A stretch of DNA of 64,000 bases from Symbiodinium natans (lineage: Eukaryota; Sar; Dinophyceae; Suessiales; Symbiodiniaceae): positions 1 through 64,000 of the forward strand of contig CAJNDS010000596.1 in assembly GCA_905221605.1 (NCBI GenBank). Reading direction: 5' to 3'. Below the pieces are notes generated by a model. That model saw only the letters and a list, made by a program, of their open reading frames with translations. It was not told the DNA's origin and ran no database searches. Position 1 is the stretch's first letter, and each line of letters starts with the position of its first letter. Position numbers and translations under genes: made by a program. Shown piece by piece: positions 42,091 to 54,524 of the stretch.

Positions 42091-45000
42091 TAGGAAGCAG
42101 GAATCGGCAGAGGAAGCAGAAAAGCTTTGGTCGAGGTGTGTCAGGCCGCCAGGGCCTGCGAACACAGACACCACCAGTGGGAACCCCAAACACCACTTGG
42201 GCGACTTGGGCGACATGCTGCCGAACATTGACGAACGTTTGACGCGAAACCTTAGAACGTGTGCTCGGCAGGTCTCGAGCCAAGGTTCGGCTGAAGGAGC
42301 ACCAAGCGCACGATAAACGCACACACGTGCTGAGGGGATGTCCTTGTCTGTGTGTGCCTTGCCTGCGTGCTGCTCTTGATTCTGAGAGGACTCTGCTTGA
42401 CGACATGCGCAAGGCTTCGGAACATATGAGTTATCCAACTGTGGGATGCTTTCCGTGCATCCGCCCATGTGCGACCCTCCTCGAGCTCTCCGTGGCTCGA
42501 TCTGCCCGAATGATTCCCGGAAATTCCGGGCTGTGGGATCTGTCTTCTGAGAACTGTCGGGAACGTAAGACTTTCTACACCGCCTGGTGCACACCTAAAG
42601 TACCTGAACCCTAAGGTCTGCAGTGGAAGGTGGGAGGAGGGTCTCAGGGGCGGGGCGTGCCAGAGTGCACTGTCGAAAGCTAAGCAACCGATTCAGGCTA
42701 CTCATGGCAGCGCTACCCCTCCCCTGGACCTGAAGAGCTCGATGTAGCGGCCCTGGATTTCATGGCGCTGCTTCTCATCCTCGCTGTGCACAAGCCCAAG
42801 GTCGATTCTCCTCAGAAGCGACAAGTTGAGAACGGACGACCACCCCAAAGCCTGGAAACCTGGAAAGCCTGGAAAGCCAGAAGACTGCCAGTGAGATCCA
42901 GTGAGCATCTGGGACACCGGCTAAAGCCTTTTTGAGCGAGCTGGGCATTGGGAAACACCACGATTGCCTGCATTGGGAGGCAACGGAATGCCCACCCAAG
43001 TGTCCATGACGCTTTTAGGTCTTAGCTTTTGTCAAGCCTGCGAGCAGCCAGATATTAAGCTCTCACTTAAGCTCTCACTTAAGCTCCAAACAGAATCTGT
43101 ATACAACGGGCCACACACTGATCGATGCCGCGTGCATGGCAGAGCCCTATACCTGTCCACCCGATAGAAACTGCAGCGAGTTCATCATCGGGTGCCTCAC
43201 CCATGTGCCATCGGGCCTCATGGAGGTGACGTCATGCCTCAGAAGCTTCAGACTGCGCACGTACACAGTGCGACGTGTTGTTCACCACTGCGGAGTTTGA
43301 GAAAACATGGCTTTCGGGCTTTGGGTTTGAGGCAGCTTTCCATGACTAAATGATATTAAATAACGACTCATAAATCCATGATCATGGGTTTATCTCGGAG
43401 TTGGGGCACGGGAGCAGGACTCTTTGGCACGGTTTGGAGAACCCGCATAAGGCTCAAGAGCAAGAGCAGCGGCTTCAGAAGCTGGGTTTTAAGGTTTAGG
43501 TTTTAGGGTTTGGGGTTTTAGGGTTTAGGTTTGAGGGCCTTAGGCTCTTAGGGTTGAGGGTTTAAGGTTTAGGAGCTTGATGGGGGGAAGGGCTTCAGGG
43601 TTGTGAGGGTTTTCATAAGGGTGACGGGTGTGCAGGCGCCTCCACCTCGCATTCTTGCCGGCCGCAGAAGGCTCGCCACGAGGCTTACCTCCTGTTCAGG
43701 GTTCAGGGTTTAGGATTTAGGTTGTGTTAGGGCCAGGAGGAGAGGTTCTTCGGCTGCTTATGCGCTTAGGGGCTTTCGTGTCGCTCAGGGTGTGGCATCT
43801 AGGGACCCTAAACCGTGAACCCCAAACCCTACTTGCAGTTTAGGAATCCACCCGAGACCTCAGTCATCCCCAATCTCCACCCACAAGGAGCCCCAAAGCA
43901 CCCTACACCTGTAAATCGGGTCACTGTTGAGCCACTGGTCGAACTTTACTGGAACCCTGTAGAGCGCAAATCGGAGCCACAGAAGCCTATGGGCTCCCAA
44001 AATCTTCCACCATCAGCAAGCCTTCGCTTCCCAACGTAAACCCAAACTGCAGAAATCTAGGGAACATCGATGAAGTGACTATTCTACAAGCCTACACCGG
44101 GAACAGCTCAGGTGCGCAAGGGCCGCAACAGCAAGTACATGTTTAAACACCTTTGAAAGGAATAGGAGTCACTGCAAGAGTCCAGACTTGCACGGCACAG
44201 GGCTCCCAGGTGCCAGCGTGCTGACAATTTTCGACACATATGAATACGGCGTAGGGTTTATAGGGTTTAGGCATTTCGGGTTCATGGGTTTAGGGGTCTG
44301 GGGGTCGAGGGTGTAGAGTTTCATTCCTATTTTGGGTACTTTAAGGGAGAGAGTGCTTGTTGGGGCAGAAGTGCTTGGGACTCTGCGGACCCTCTATCTC
44401 GGAGTCATAGCTCGTAGCTGGGGGTGCGTACCTATCCAGCAATCACGGAGCCGGAGATAGCCCCAAAGGGCCCCGAAAATGGAGCGATAAGCCCTTCCAC
44501 ATCCCTCCTTGCTGTAGTTCGGCTCAAGGGACCACTGTGTTTTTAACTTAAAATTGTAGGCTGACCCCACACAAAAACCTTGACCCGACAACCTCAAACA
44601 ACAGGGAAAGGTTTAGGCTACTAATCAAACTGCGACAAAATAGCCATGCGCCTGCTGTAGTGGCTAACATGCTGTGCAAAACCCAAATGCTTTTCCTGGA
44701 GCCTAGCTAATTGGGTTCTTGAGCCAAATGCAGAAAAACACGCAACCTGTTCAGAAACTGCTCTGGGTACAAGATCAGAGTTCGAAGTTTGCTGGAGATT
44801 TACTTCGGAAAAAAAAACGGACTGTTTAGGGCTTTTCGTGGCAAAGGCATTTTGAGCTCAATCTTGCACCAAGCTTTGGTACGCTGGATACATATGGCGG
44901 ACCTTTTTCAAATGGGGTGGAAGCTTGCGAACTCTTTAAAAGTTCTTCGCCTCCTACGTTATGTCTATCTACTTGACTACCGTGCTCCATACAAACTGCA

Positions 45001-45545
45001 CGGCTGGATCTCACGGCCAAAAGTCGTGAGGTCCCCGCCAGCATGCGATGTGCCCTGATCGTGGAAGGTGAACAGTGTTCTGCCGCTCACCTCAGCTGTG
45101 TTGGACATCATTGCAACAAGGAGCCATTCCGCGGTTTAGGGCCACACGTGGGCAATGAGCTCCACAACGGGCTCCCCAGCACAAGGAAAACGCATCAAAA
45201 AACGAACCCCTATCACTAAGCTGCTGTTCTGATTATGTTCTTTCGATGAAAAAAGGTTGGTGGCTGCCTTGGGCTCCGCTTTTTAGCTCCTGCCGGTGAC
45301 ACGTCACGAACCGTCCCTGCACAGGCAAGACTCCGAACGAATGGCGGGCCCTCTTCCACAAAAGAATTAGCTTCGGGAGCGTAACTTCGGTAGCAGATGA
45401 TTGACGTCGACCTCCAACTCCAACTCGGTGCGTCAACACCACTCCCGCTCATGATCCTTCTACAGCTTACTCAGGTTACAGTAACATGTGTTGCATGACG
45501 TGCCTGAGAATTTCAGCAGAAACCCTGAATACTGATCTGAGTCGC
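42091..45545. other. Spacer, no gene recognised
   Basis: Telomere-like words cluster at 43485-43580, 43695-43735, 43805-43835 and 44250-44325. Open frames at 44789-45058 (plus) and 44826-45044 or 45216-45452 (minus) have no recognised motifs. Confidence 0.4.
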
Positions 45546-45613
45546 AGCGAGCGTAAAATGGGTGCCGTCCACGTCTCCCAATCGGAACGGGCCGATTTGG
45601 ACAAAGCGATCAC
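45546..45613 (-). CDS. FRLG repeat-domain gene 1, third exon found
   Basis: Begins after TTTCAG|G and encodes GDRFVQIGPFRLGDVDGTHF, then T-L-A, before a likely GC donor. It is a clear copy of the repeat core seen at 46759-46915 and 47017-47320. Exons between 45613 and 46759 are probably missing from my reading. Confidence 0.6.
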
Positions 45614-46758
45614 CTGAAATGTGTCAAGGCTAAGGAGCTAAGACTCTGGTTTTGTCAGGTCCAGAAGTATGTGCAATGTGCCGAAAGGAGGGCGAAATTA
45701 GTTCAAGCCACCGAAGCTCACGCCAAGAGGTTCTCCGACTGGATGTTGACTGTTCCACAAGCTGCCCTGGGAACGGGATCGGAAGGCAAGGCCAAGGAGA
45801 CTTGAGGATTCAGCGTGTGGGTTAGGTCCGCTTTCTTGTTAGGTCTCTTGATTGTTTGGGGCCGCGTAGGGTTTCCGGACAAAAGGCCCGCTTCCCAAAA
45901 TGAACACAAGTTCACAAGGCTTGGAGTTTGCAGGAGCGGGGCTGAGTGGAGTGATCACTTGACAGAGTGAGGTCGGCAAGTGGGATGGGAGGGGACGCGT
46001 GAGCGAGGCAAGAGGCAAACAAGGGAGAGAAGGAGTCAAGGGGTGAGGGGGCGAAGTGAGCAAGTCAAGGAGTGGGCTCTGTCTGTGTGCAAAGTCTAGA
46101 CCGTACGAAGCCCTGACCGCAAGCCTTGAGCCTCTCCTACTGAACCTTACGTCCTACACCCTAAGCCCCCTGAGCCTTGACGCCCGTCAACTCCTGCACC
46201 CTGCAACCAGTAAATGTCCAGAAAAGAATTCAACCTGCAAAGGCGCAGACCCTTGAAACATCATATTGGTTCATGTTGTCTCATTCATCCTAGCCGCTAG
46301 CTTCCATTTAGACACACGGAAACCGTACCACCACGACCGAAGACATTTGCAAATGTATCCCGTCGCTTTTGGAAAAGAAGGGGGCGGTGATGATGAAAGC
46401 TTCTGTTCGAGGGCAGAGCTTAAGCCATGACGGCTGAATTGAAACTGGGATCAAAGCCTCATGGGTGCTCAGGCAAAGATGGCTCGGGTGAAGTTGGGAT
46501 GAAAGCTTTTGTTCCGGGGCCGGCGCTGATGTTGACCCAGACAGAACCGCACGAGCTTCACTTCCATCTTGTTTCCAACGGTGGGGTATGTTGTTGTTCG
46601 AGTGCGAGATGGAGAAGTAGTCGTCCTGGCAGTTGGAGGTTCATACAAAGGGTAACTATAGCTGTGAGGCCCGCTGTTGGGGCTACGAGTGCCCAACCCG
46701 TCATAAGACCCACAGTTGCGAAGCGCAGCAATGAGCCGAGGAACTTGGTTCCACGCGC

Positions 46759-46915
46759 CCAGCCGAAACTGCCCAATCTGGATGAAACGGTCTCCAAAGG
46801 CCAACCGTGTTGAGCTGCTTACTTCCTTTGGCTCTCTCCCCCAACTGTTCCAATCGGTCCGGGGTCCGGTCTCGACCACGTTATCGTAACGCCAGACCAT
46901 TTGTGTCTGCCCGTC
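46759..46915 (-). CDS. FRLG repeat-domain gene 1, second exon
   Basis: Begins after TTTAAG|G and encodes DGQTQMVWRYDN, then ETGPRTDWNSWGREP, then AFGDRFIQIGQFRLG, ending at a GC donor. It joins the first exon as VSHQ|DGQTQ in phase. The unit has two halves: a strand-like core GDRFIQIG-x-FRLG and a D-G-x-T-x-x-x-x-R-x-D ... GPRTDW tail. I recall this repeat in dinoflagellate predicted proteins but know no name or function for it. Confidence 0.7.
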
Positions 46916-47016
46916 CTTAAAGCAAATAGCACCAATGAGAGAAAGTAACTCCCTAACACCTGACCTAACACCCAACATCATAAAGAAGAAGAAAACTCTC
47001 TTGAGCTTCAAGCGGC

Positions 47017-47320
47017 CTGGTGAGACACGGTGAGGTGGAAATTGTCCATAGCAGCAAGCCGAAATTTGCCAAACTGTATGAAATTCTCACCTGTAGTTAT
47101 CCCTGAACAGAGGCCTGGCACCGCAGGTCCACAGTGCCACTTGGGATGGCGGAGGTTCACCAGATTGGGATCAGTCGCCGTATTCGACCACGTTTGTCCA
47201 TTTTTCCGGTAAAGATTGACAGTTACCTCCCCTGTTATATGAGTCACGAGGAGGTAGTCGGTATCATCAGCGCGCACACCCAACCGGAACTTGCCAATTT
47301 GGAGAAATCGGTCTCCGTAC
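47017..47320 (-). CDS. FRLG repeat-domain gene 1, first exon found
   Basis: Begins after GTGCAAG|G and encodes YGDRFLQIGKFRLGVRADD, then L-Y-R-K-N-G-Q-T-W, then GENFIQFGKFRLAAMDNFHL, T-V-S-H-Q. This covers one full and one half repeat unit. The 304 bases end at phase 0. The 101-nt intron to 46915 is GC-AG. The start of the gene, to the right, was not found. The second half is strikingly like the exon 57532-57617 of gene 2. Confidence 0.7.
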
Positions 47321-47589
47321 CTTGCACCCGCAGTCGCCACTGCCCAAACAATGTGCACACATGTTCAATCGTCAAGTGTACATCAGGGTACTGATTGGTA
47401 GCCTCATGGCATGCGTACTAACTGTGAGGTGGTAGCTGATCCTCTTCGGGCCAGGCTACTTTGCTAGTGGCTGAAATCACAGTTCGAACCGCAGGCCATG
47501 CTGTTCCACATTCCTTTGTTGTTGTGGCCGTCGTCGTCGTCGTCAGTCAGTCAGTTGGTTTTGTTGTTAGGTCCCCACATCTTACTGTG

Positions 47590-49570
47590 GGGTTCTTACT
47601 CTTTCTGCTTGGGGGGCTCGCCTTGATTTCCGTTCTCTTGAGCACTGTGTAGTGCGCACGCGGCCTTGGAACGGACCCTCGCGCGCTTGGGAGGCTCGCA
47701 CTATGTAGTGCGCACGTGGCCTTGGAACGGACCCTCGCGCGCTTGGGGGGCTCGCCTTGATTTTCGTTCCTGCTACCCTCTTGACCGCTTTATTTCCGGT
47801 CGTGCCAAAATAACTAGGTTTTCTTGGGGCAGCAGCAAAAAACGATCGCACCTGGAAATGCTCACAAAAAATACGGTCATTTTACGCCTGTTTACGGTCA
47901 TTTTGTGCTTTTTTACGGTTATTTTACGCTTTTTTACGACCGCCAGGTGGCTGCTTGCAAAATACGGGCGCAAGACCCTTTTTTCTGTGGAACCTCACGG
48001 AAAACCAGGTTTTTCGATTTTCCGCTTTATTTGTGGTCGTTTGTGGTTGCAGGTTCTCTTGTAGTACTCGACCCTCGCGCGCGTGGTTGGCTCGCCTTGA
48101 TTTTCGTTCTCTTGTAGTACTATGTAGTACGCACGTGGCCTTGGAACGGGGCTCGCCTTGATTTTCGTTCTCCCTTGGCATCCAAAGCATGCAAATATTG
48201 CATACATTTGCGTACGTGTGCAAGTTTTGCCTACAGAGGCCCGTTCCTGGGCAACGTTAGCAAAATTTGCATACAGAGGTTCGCGGCTAGGTTGCATGGA
48301 ATTGGAAGGTTGCAGAATCACGCGAAATCACGCAAAATCACGCTTAATTCCGTATAGAGATGTTATAGGGAACCCAACACGAAATCACGCAAAATCACGC
48401 AGAATCACGAGGAATCCCGTGAAATCCCATCGACTTAATTGAGCGCTGTCAAATTTTGCATACATGAGCGACGTTGGCAAAATTTGCATACATTGCAATG
48501 TTTGCCGTATTTGCGTGCACAGACGCCCGGGGTCTGTTGTAGTGCTATGTAGTGCGCGCGTGGCCTTGGAACGGACCCTCACGCGCTTCATTGGCTCGCC
48601 TTGATTTTCGTTCTCTTGTAGTACTATATAGTACGCACGTGAACGGACCCTCGCGCGCTTGAGAGGCTCGCCTTGACACTCTCGTTCTCTTGTAGTACTA
48701 GGTATGGGTATGGACTGTCGCGCGCTTGGGGGGCTCTTGTTTTTCGTCCTCTTGTAGAACTACGTAGCACACACGTGGCCTTGGAACGGACCCTCGCGCG
48801 CTTTGGGGGGCTCGCCTTGATTTTCGTTCTCTTGTAGTACTGTGTAGTACGCACGCGGCCTTGGAACGGACCCTCGCGCGTGGGGGGCTCGCCTTGATTT
48901 TCGTTCTCTTGTAGTACTACGCGCGCTTGGGGGCTTGATTTTCGTTCTCTTGCAATACTATGTAGTACGCACGTGGCCTTGGAACGGACCCTCGCGCGCT
49001 TTGGGGGGCTCGCCTTGATTTTTCGTTCTCTTGTAGTGCTACTACGCAGCACGCACGTGGCCTTGGAACGGGCCCTATTAAAGAGCTCGCCTTGTGATTT
49101 TCGTTCTCTTGTAGTGTGCACTGTAGTACGCACGTGGCCTGGGAACGGACCCTCGCGTGTTTGGGGGGCTCGCTTTAATTTTCGCTCTCTTGTAGTACTA
49201 TGTAGCACGCACGTGGCCTTGGAACGGACACTTGCGCGCCTGGGGGGCTTGCCGTTCTCTTGTAGTACTGTGTGGCGCGCGCGTGGCCTTGGGGCGGGCC
49301 CTCGCACGCTTGGGGGGCTCGCCTTGATTTTCGTTCTCTTGTAGTACTGTGTATTACGTGCGTGGAACGGACCCTCGCGCGCTTGGGGGGCTCGCCTTGT
49401 TTTTCGTTCTCTTGTCGTACCACGTAATATGCACGAGGCCTTGGAACGGACCCTCGCGCGCATGGCCCTTGGAACGGACCCTTGCGCACTTGGGGGGCTG
49501 GCCTTGTTTTTCGTTCTCTTGTAGCACTATGTAGTACGCACGTGGCCTTGGAACGGACCCTGGGAGCACG
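47590..49570. repeat. 80-bp satellite (interrupted)
   Basis: About sixteen copies of an 80-bp unit: TTGGAACGGACCCTCGCGCG, then CTTGGGGGGCTCGCCTTGAT, then TTTCGTTCTCTTGTAGTAC, then TATGTAGTACGCACGTGGCC. One perfect spacing of 80 lies around 48783-48863. The word GTAGTAC-TAT-GTAGTAC gives each unit a small near-palindrome. Interruptions: 47770-48055 (with TTTTACGGTCATTTT words) and 48180-48535 (AATCACGC words at 48310-48425 and GCAAAATTTGCATACA words). The Arg/Lys/Pro-rich minus frames here are artefacts. Confidence 0.93.
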
Positions 49571-51329
49571 TAGGCTTCAAGCAAAGTCATGTCGTCCCGT
49601 GCTGGGAAGATGCGGCAGTTCCACGAGTCTGGCGCCACTGAAAGACATGGTTATGGCTGGCGAGCTGATTTTGCACATGTCAAGCGCGAAAACGACATCA
49701 AGAAAGGCAAGAACATTTGTTCTTTTGTAGCGCACGTGCGTTACTGGAGTCCATGTTTCCGCGGCCCGGCGGGATTTTCGTTCTCTTGATTTTCCGAAGG
49801 GCAAAGGCAAGTCTGCTGGCAGGTCTGCCGGCGCTGCAGCTGTTCCCACCTTCCATGGGCATAGCCGCGGAGGGCTGAACTTTCAGGACTTTCCGGACTC
49901 TTCCTGAGCAGCTTCGGCATCGGTGCGGCCTACAAGGAGGGCTGCTCAGCTTGACTTTGACAAGTATCTAGGCTGTTTCTTCGTTTGCAACCTGGGAGCA
50001 TCCAGCGGGCACGACCTTCCAAAATGTTCTGCATTCACGCTGCACCGCCCCTATTAGTGTGAGGTGCTTCTCAGTTGAACATCTTGGTCGCCTGGCAACT
50101 GATCCCGAAACTCCTCAGCCTGATGCTTTAGCTAAAACCCTCAAGCCCGAAGCTGGTCGCCCTTATTTACGGCGTGCGACACGCCGCGAATTAAATCACC
50201 ATGATATTTGCGATTTTTCCGCACGCCGGGCATGAAATAACTATGACATTTGCGATCTTTTCGCACGCCGGCAATTAAATAACCAAAAAAACCATGATAT
50301 TTGCTCACATTTGTTTCAACGACAACATAACGCGCGGCGTAAGTTTTCGACACATCACATGTCTGCCTTCTCTTTGCTGATCGCTCTCACTCCGTGACTC
50401 ACTCCCTCACTGTACTCTTTGCGTGGGGTTATCCGGTCCTTTAACTGTTGTCACTTGTTGTTTGCTGTTGGTCGGTCGTTGAATATTATTGTTGGTTGCT
50501 TTGGCGTCCGTTTGTCTGTCGTCCGTTATCTGTTGTCTGTTGGTTGTCTGTTGCCTGCTTGTATGTGCAGGGAAAGGGATCCATCTTAGCTCACCTGCGT
50601 GCCTCAGCGCCAAGCATGCAGCTTGTTGACGGTATGCGCTGTGCCCAAGCCAGTTTCTATTAAGAGATCCTGAACTCCGAACCGGCCTAACCGGGTCCTA
50701 GCTTCCCAATTTCCTAACCCAGTAACCCTAACCGTCCTAACTCCCTCTCTCCTCCAAAAAGCCACCCGAGGCCGCTGCGTGATGGCAACGGCGGTTTGTG
50801 AGCCAACGCCCCAAGCCGACCAGTCCTTGGCAACAAAAATTAACTGAGAACGTAACAATATGTAACAATGTAACAAGACGAAGAAGGAGAAGATGCAGAA
50901 TGAGAAGAAGTATCAATGCTTCAAGAACAACAAGAAGAACAACCTCGACGCCGTTTTGAAGGTGTGTGAACGCAGGCTCTCGCTTGGACATATCGTTCTT
51001 CTTTCCAGTGTGTTTTCGACCGTTTCCAGGGACACCCTCTTGTTGGCCGCGAAACCGCAAGTGAGTACAAACAAGTTGGCTTCAGACAACAAAGCACAAA
51101 CTATGCAGGCAAACGTTGAATAATATGACGTCCTCTCGGGTGGGGTTTCAGGGATCCCCAAACTCTTGCATCCGTCAAGTCTTAAATCTGCAACCCATGC
51201 CCTGGTATCCTGTAGAGCAGCCTAATACTTACATCCTAAAGACTTACATCAATAGAAACTTATGTCCCTAAAAGCTTGAACCCCCCTGCAGTTGAAGCTA
51301 TGACAAAGTATATGCCGCAACATGAGCAG
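49571..51329. other. Spacer with small tandem repeats
   Basis: 50170-50310 holds three imperfect ~46-bp units (AAATAACCATGATATTTGCG and TTTTTCCGCACGCCGG words). 50430-50570 is rich in TTGTCTGTTGG-like words. No gene is recognised. Confidence 0.5.
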
Positions 51330-52505
51330 TGGTGTACGAAGCGACCTACATCAGTGATGCAGTGAGCTCTTTTTGGGATGAGTTGTTGGAACGCCGCGCG
51401 TTAGCCCGACAAGCCAGCATTACAAAGCATGCTCTCACAGCTGCCCCCAAACCCCCCTATTTTCGAGCTGAGGCTACAGCCCAGAATCTTCAGTATGTTG
51501 TGGATAAACCGGCAGTTAGAAAGGCAAGAGGTTTGGATAGATTCAGTGTTTCTGAACTCAAGTTATTCGGCGAGAAAGAATGCGGTCTTTTAGCACAGCT
51601 GTATCCTCCTTCGACTGGGTAGCTGGGATGCCTGCGTTTCGCAGAAATCGGGCAAGTTGCACCCTAGGGATGCTAGGCCTATCACGGTGCTTCCTTTGTA
51701 AATTGAATTTGGGGTTAAAACCATTTCAAAACCATTTCAAAACCATTTCAAAACCAGCATAAAATCTAGAACATCGTTGGCGCCATCCTCTAATGCCAGC
51801 TGTGTTTGGAAGCGGGCCCGGACGATCCCAGACGCTCATGTGAAGACGGAATTGCAAGCCGTGAGGAAGCGCTGGAATCCAGGAATCCCGTATACGGATG
51901 TTCGCTTGATCTCAGCAAGGCTTATAAGTCTTGTAATACCTTACAGCAAAATGTGGTGGCCCTTGCGGACCGATTGGGGTGTCTCAGCCATCTTCAGTTT
52001 ACTTGGACAGTAGGCCGGTGGGCTGCGTTTTTAGGCTTCCGCGCCGCCCTCAGAAGCAGGGCGAGCAGATTGCAAGCAGGTCCCCCAGATTGGTTGCGAG
52101 TTATGTTGCTTTCCTTGATGGGTTGCGACGCCGCCTCAAGGTTCACGATGGGTTACACGCTGCTACTTGGAGTAGCGTTGGCATGAACAGTCGGCGTCCT
52201 TTCTTGCGCAGCTGAGGTCAGATTTTTCAGCGGTAGTGTGGGGCTCCCATCATCATCGTAACTACTTTCTGGCTCCAATATTTGGGGCAACTGATGTCTA
52301 TGAGCCTGTTATTTTGGTTGCCATGCTGCGTTCCCGCACTTTGCGACGGGCTTATGTGAGAGACCCGTGTGTTTTAGACCCGTGTGTTTTCTGACACCGC
52401 CGGACTATGCCTTGAAACGATCGGCGACGGGACCGTTCAGGTATTTTGCTGACTTCATGCAGTCATTGGAAAATTCGTATATATTGATAGAAAGAGAGAG
52501 AGAGA

Positions 52506-52536
<31 letters not shown>

Positions 52537-53170
52537 AGATATAGATATAGATATAAGTATATGATATAGATATATAGAGATATAGATATTCGTCAAACTT
52601 ATTCTTTTCTTTGCAGAAGCATCCTTTGGCCCTTTGGCGGGTCCTCGTCTCGAAAATCGGGAGCCTTGCTACGATTGACTTCTTGTTCTTGCTTTTCTTT
52701 TATCTCAGGGCCTGGCTAATGTTCCTCTGGTCATTTCCGGAAGCTGGAGCCACGATGTTTATGCACCAAAAGAAAACGTTTTTGCATCACGCCGAAACTA
52801 CAGGTCGGTACTGCAAGCAGGATTCCCAACAACATTTCCTTTTTCAGTGCGCTTTCGCAGGAGTCCGGGCCCAATTCCCCGTTGAAGTTACGCACTGGCC
52901 TGAACAGCCTGAACACTTAACTTAACTGCACGAGGAGTGCTCAAAAAGCCGCGCTCTGGAATCTGGGGAGTGAATGCTGATTTCGCAGCCAAAAATTACC
53001 AATGGTGCTCACCCGCAAAGATTCTGTCCCCGCCAGTCAGTCTTGCGGAGTTGTATGTCCATTTCGTTGATTGCGCTGGCTGGGTGGTTCCACTGTGGCA
53101 TGGTGGCCACCGGAGCGCGTACCCTTTAGGTGAAGTCTCCTACTGGCACTGCTTTTGTGCATGAGCTTCC
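51330..53170 (+). pseudogene. Decayed LINE-like retroelement (reverse transcriptase remnants)
   Basis: Pieces appear in order but in shifting frames. 51329-51600 encodes VRKARGLDRFSVSELKLFG, like the linker that opens non-LTR reverse transcriptases. About 51893-51930 encodes YGCSLDLSKAYKS, matching RT motif A (D-L-S-K-A-Y). Then come LADRLGCLSHLQF and degenerate thumb-like sequence. About 52800-52910 encodes GRYCKQDSQQHFLFQC, then W-P-E-Q-P-E-H-L-T, like the C-terminal Cys/His region of such elements, with one cysteine apparently lost. Stops and frame changes are many. A 10-bp word (AAACCATTTC) is repeated about four times at 51719-51758. It is the only retroelement-like coding remnant in the window and lies opposite to the host genes. 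Confidence 0.65.
52496..52585. repeat. GATATA microsatellite
   Basis: AGAGAGAG then TATATA then six or more GATATA units, inside the decayed retroelement. Confidence 0.95.
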
Positions 53171-54520
53171 GTCGCTGCGTCTATGCAGACAGTCCTTTTC
53201 GGAAGAGTTGACACTGTTCTGCACTATGGTTCGTGAAACACCATGGGGTATCAGCTGGCTTTGATAGAACCAAACAAATGTTTGACATTCGATGCCGTCT
53301 CCTTCAATCAGTATCGCACCGTCTACACTGCAACCCGGGATATCCTTTCAAAACGTGCAGCGGGTCGGAGCTGGAAATGTTTCATCTCTACATCGTTCGA
53401 ACCCCTGTGATGTATACCGTTGTGGGTTCGCTTTCTCTTCTCCCCAAGATGTATAAGTTTTTCTTTCGTTGCTGCCCTGCTTGCCGTGTTTCGCCTCCCA
53501 AGTGTCGCTATGACTGCATGCATAAACGCTTACATCCCTAAACTCTTTAATCCCAAGTCCCCAAAATCTCCCAAGTCCCTAAACCCTAAATCCTTAGACC
53601 GACACATCCCTAAACTCTGACTTCCACGGCACATGCAAAAATCCGAAGGCCTTACAGACAGAAGTGCGGGCCAGAACTCGACGTACGTTCCACATAATAA
53701 AGAAATGAAGGTGGGCTTTGGCGTCCCTCTTCTGCCGCGGATAAAGAAATGAGGGTGGCTTTGGCGTCTCACTTCACAGCCCCTGCTGAAAAGCCGCGCA
53801 GATCGCGAACCCAACAAAAAATCTTCGATTCTAGAAACTCAGTAAAATAACCGACTCCTAAACACCCTCCGGACTCCCAAAATTTCTACACAAACGACTC
53901 TTAACCGACTCAAGCTTTGACTCTTAAAGCCCCTGTAAAGCCCCTCAACACTGAGCCAACATACGAGATTCGGTGCGCGGCCCTGGGTGCACTGTGCCGT
54001 CGGTGCCTCTCCAAATGTACGAAGTTTGGCCGTCCTTCATTGAGGAGCCCTAAAAATAGTAAGGTGCTCCACGCTGTGGTTTAGGGTTTAGGGTTATAAG
54101 GTTCAAGAACAGTCCGTTCTTCTACACGTCAAAATGCTTGGAAAATGACAGCCAAACAGAAAAAGGGAGTCTCTAAAAGGGTGAGTTTTTAGGGGTGGCT
54201 TGTAGGAGGGGGGGGGATGTGTAGGTAGGTATATCTATATATATATATATGTGGGTTGGAACCGCAGGCAGGGCTGATTGATGGTACGACAGTGGTTTAG
54301 GCTTCGGGGTTTAGGCTATAGGGTCTTAGGGTTCACTAACCCTTTTTGAATATGGGGCTCCGAGCAATCTGGCCAGCTGCATTTGTGAAACAAACCAGAC
54401 CTGAACCCTAGACCCTAAACCCTATAACTCCCATAACCCAATTTTTAAGTTGCCTCCACTTTGAGGTAGGATTTATGATCGCTGCAATCTTCTAGGCTGC
54501 TTGTTGCCATGTGAACGTTT
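53171..54520. other. Spacer with telomere-like words and a short tandem
   Basis: 53545-53625 and 54075-54435 carry CCCTAAA/TTTAGGG words. 53695-53785 holds two copies of a roughly 50-bp word (ATAAAGAAATGA-GGTGG then CTTTGGCGTC). A short TA run lies at 54234-54251. No gene is recognised. Confidence 0.5.
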
Positions 54521-54524
54521 AAAA

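Noticed and set aside
44718-44730. Possible relic of the dinoflagellate spliced leader (complement reads CATTTGGCTCAAG)
   Set aside because: Only about 13 bases resemble the 3' part of the leader and one T is missing; no gene follows at the right place. A chance match is likely.
48624-49489. Long Arg/Pro-rich minus frames
   Set aside because: They follow the 80-bp satellite and show no independent codon pattern.
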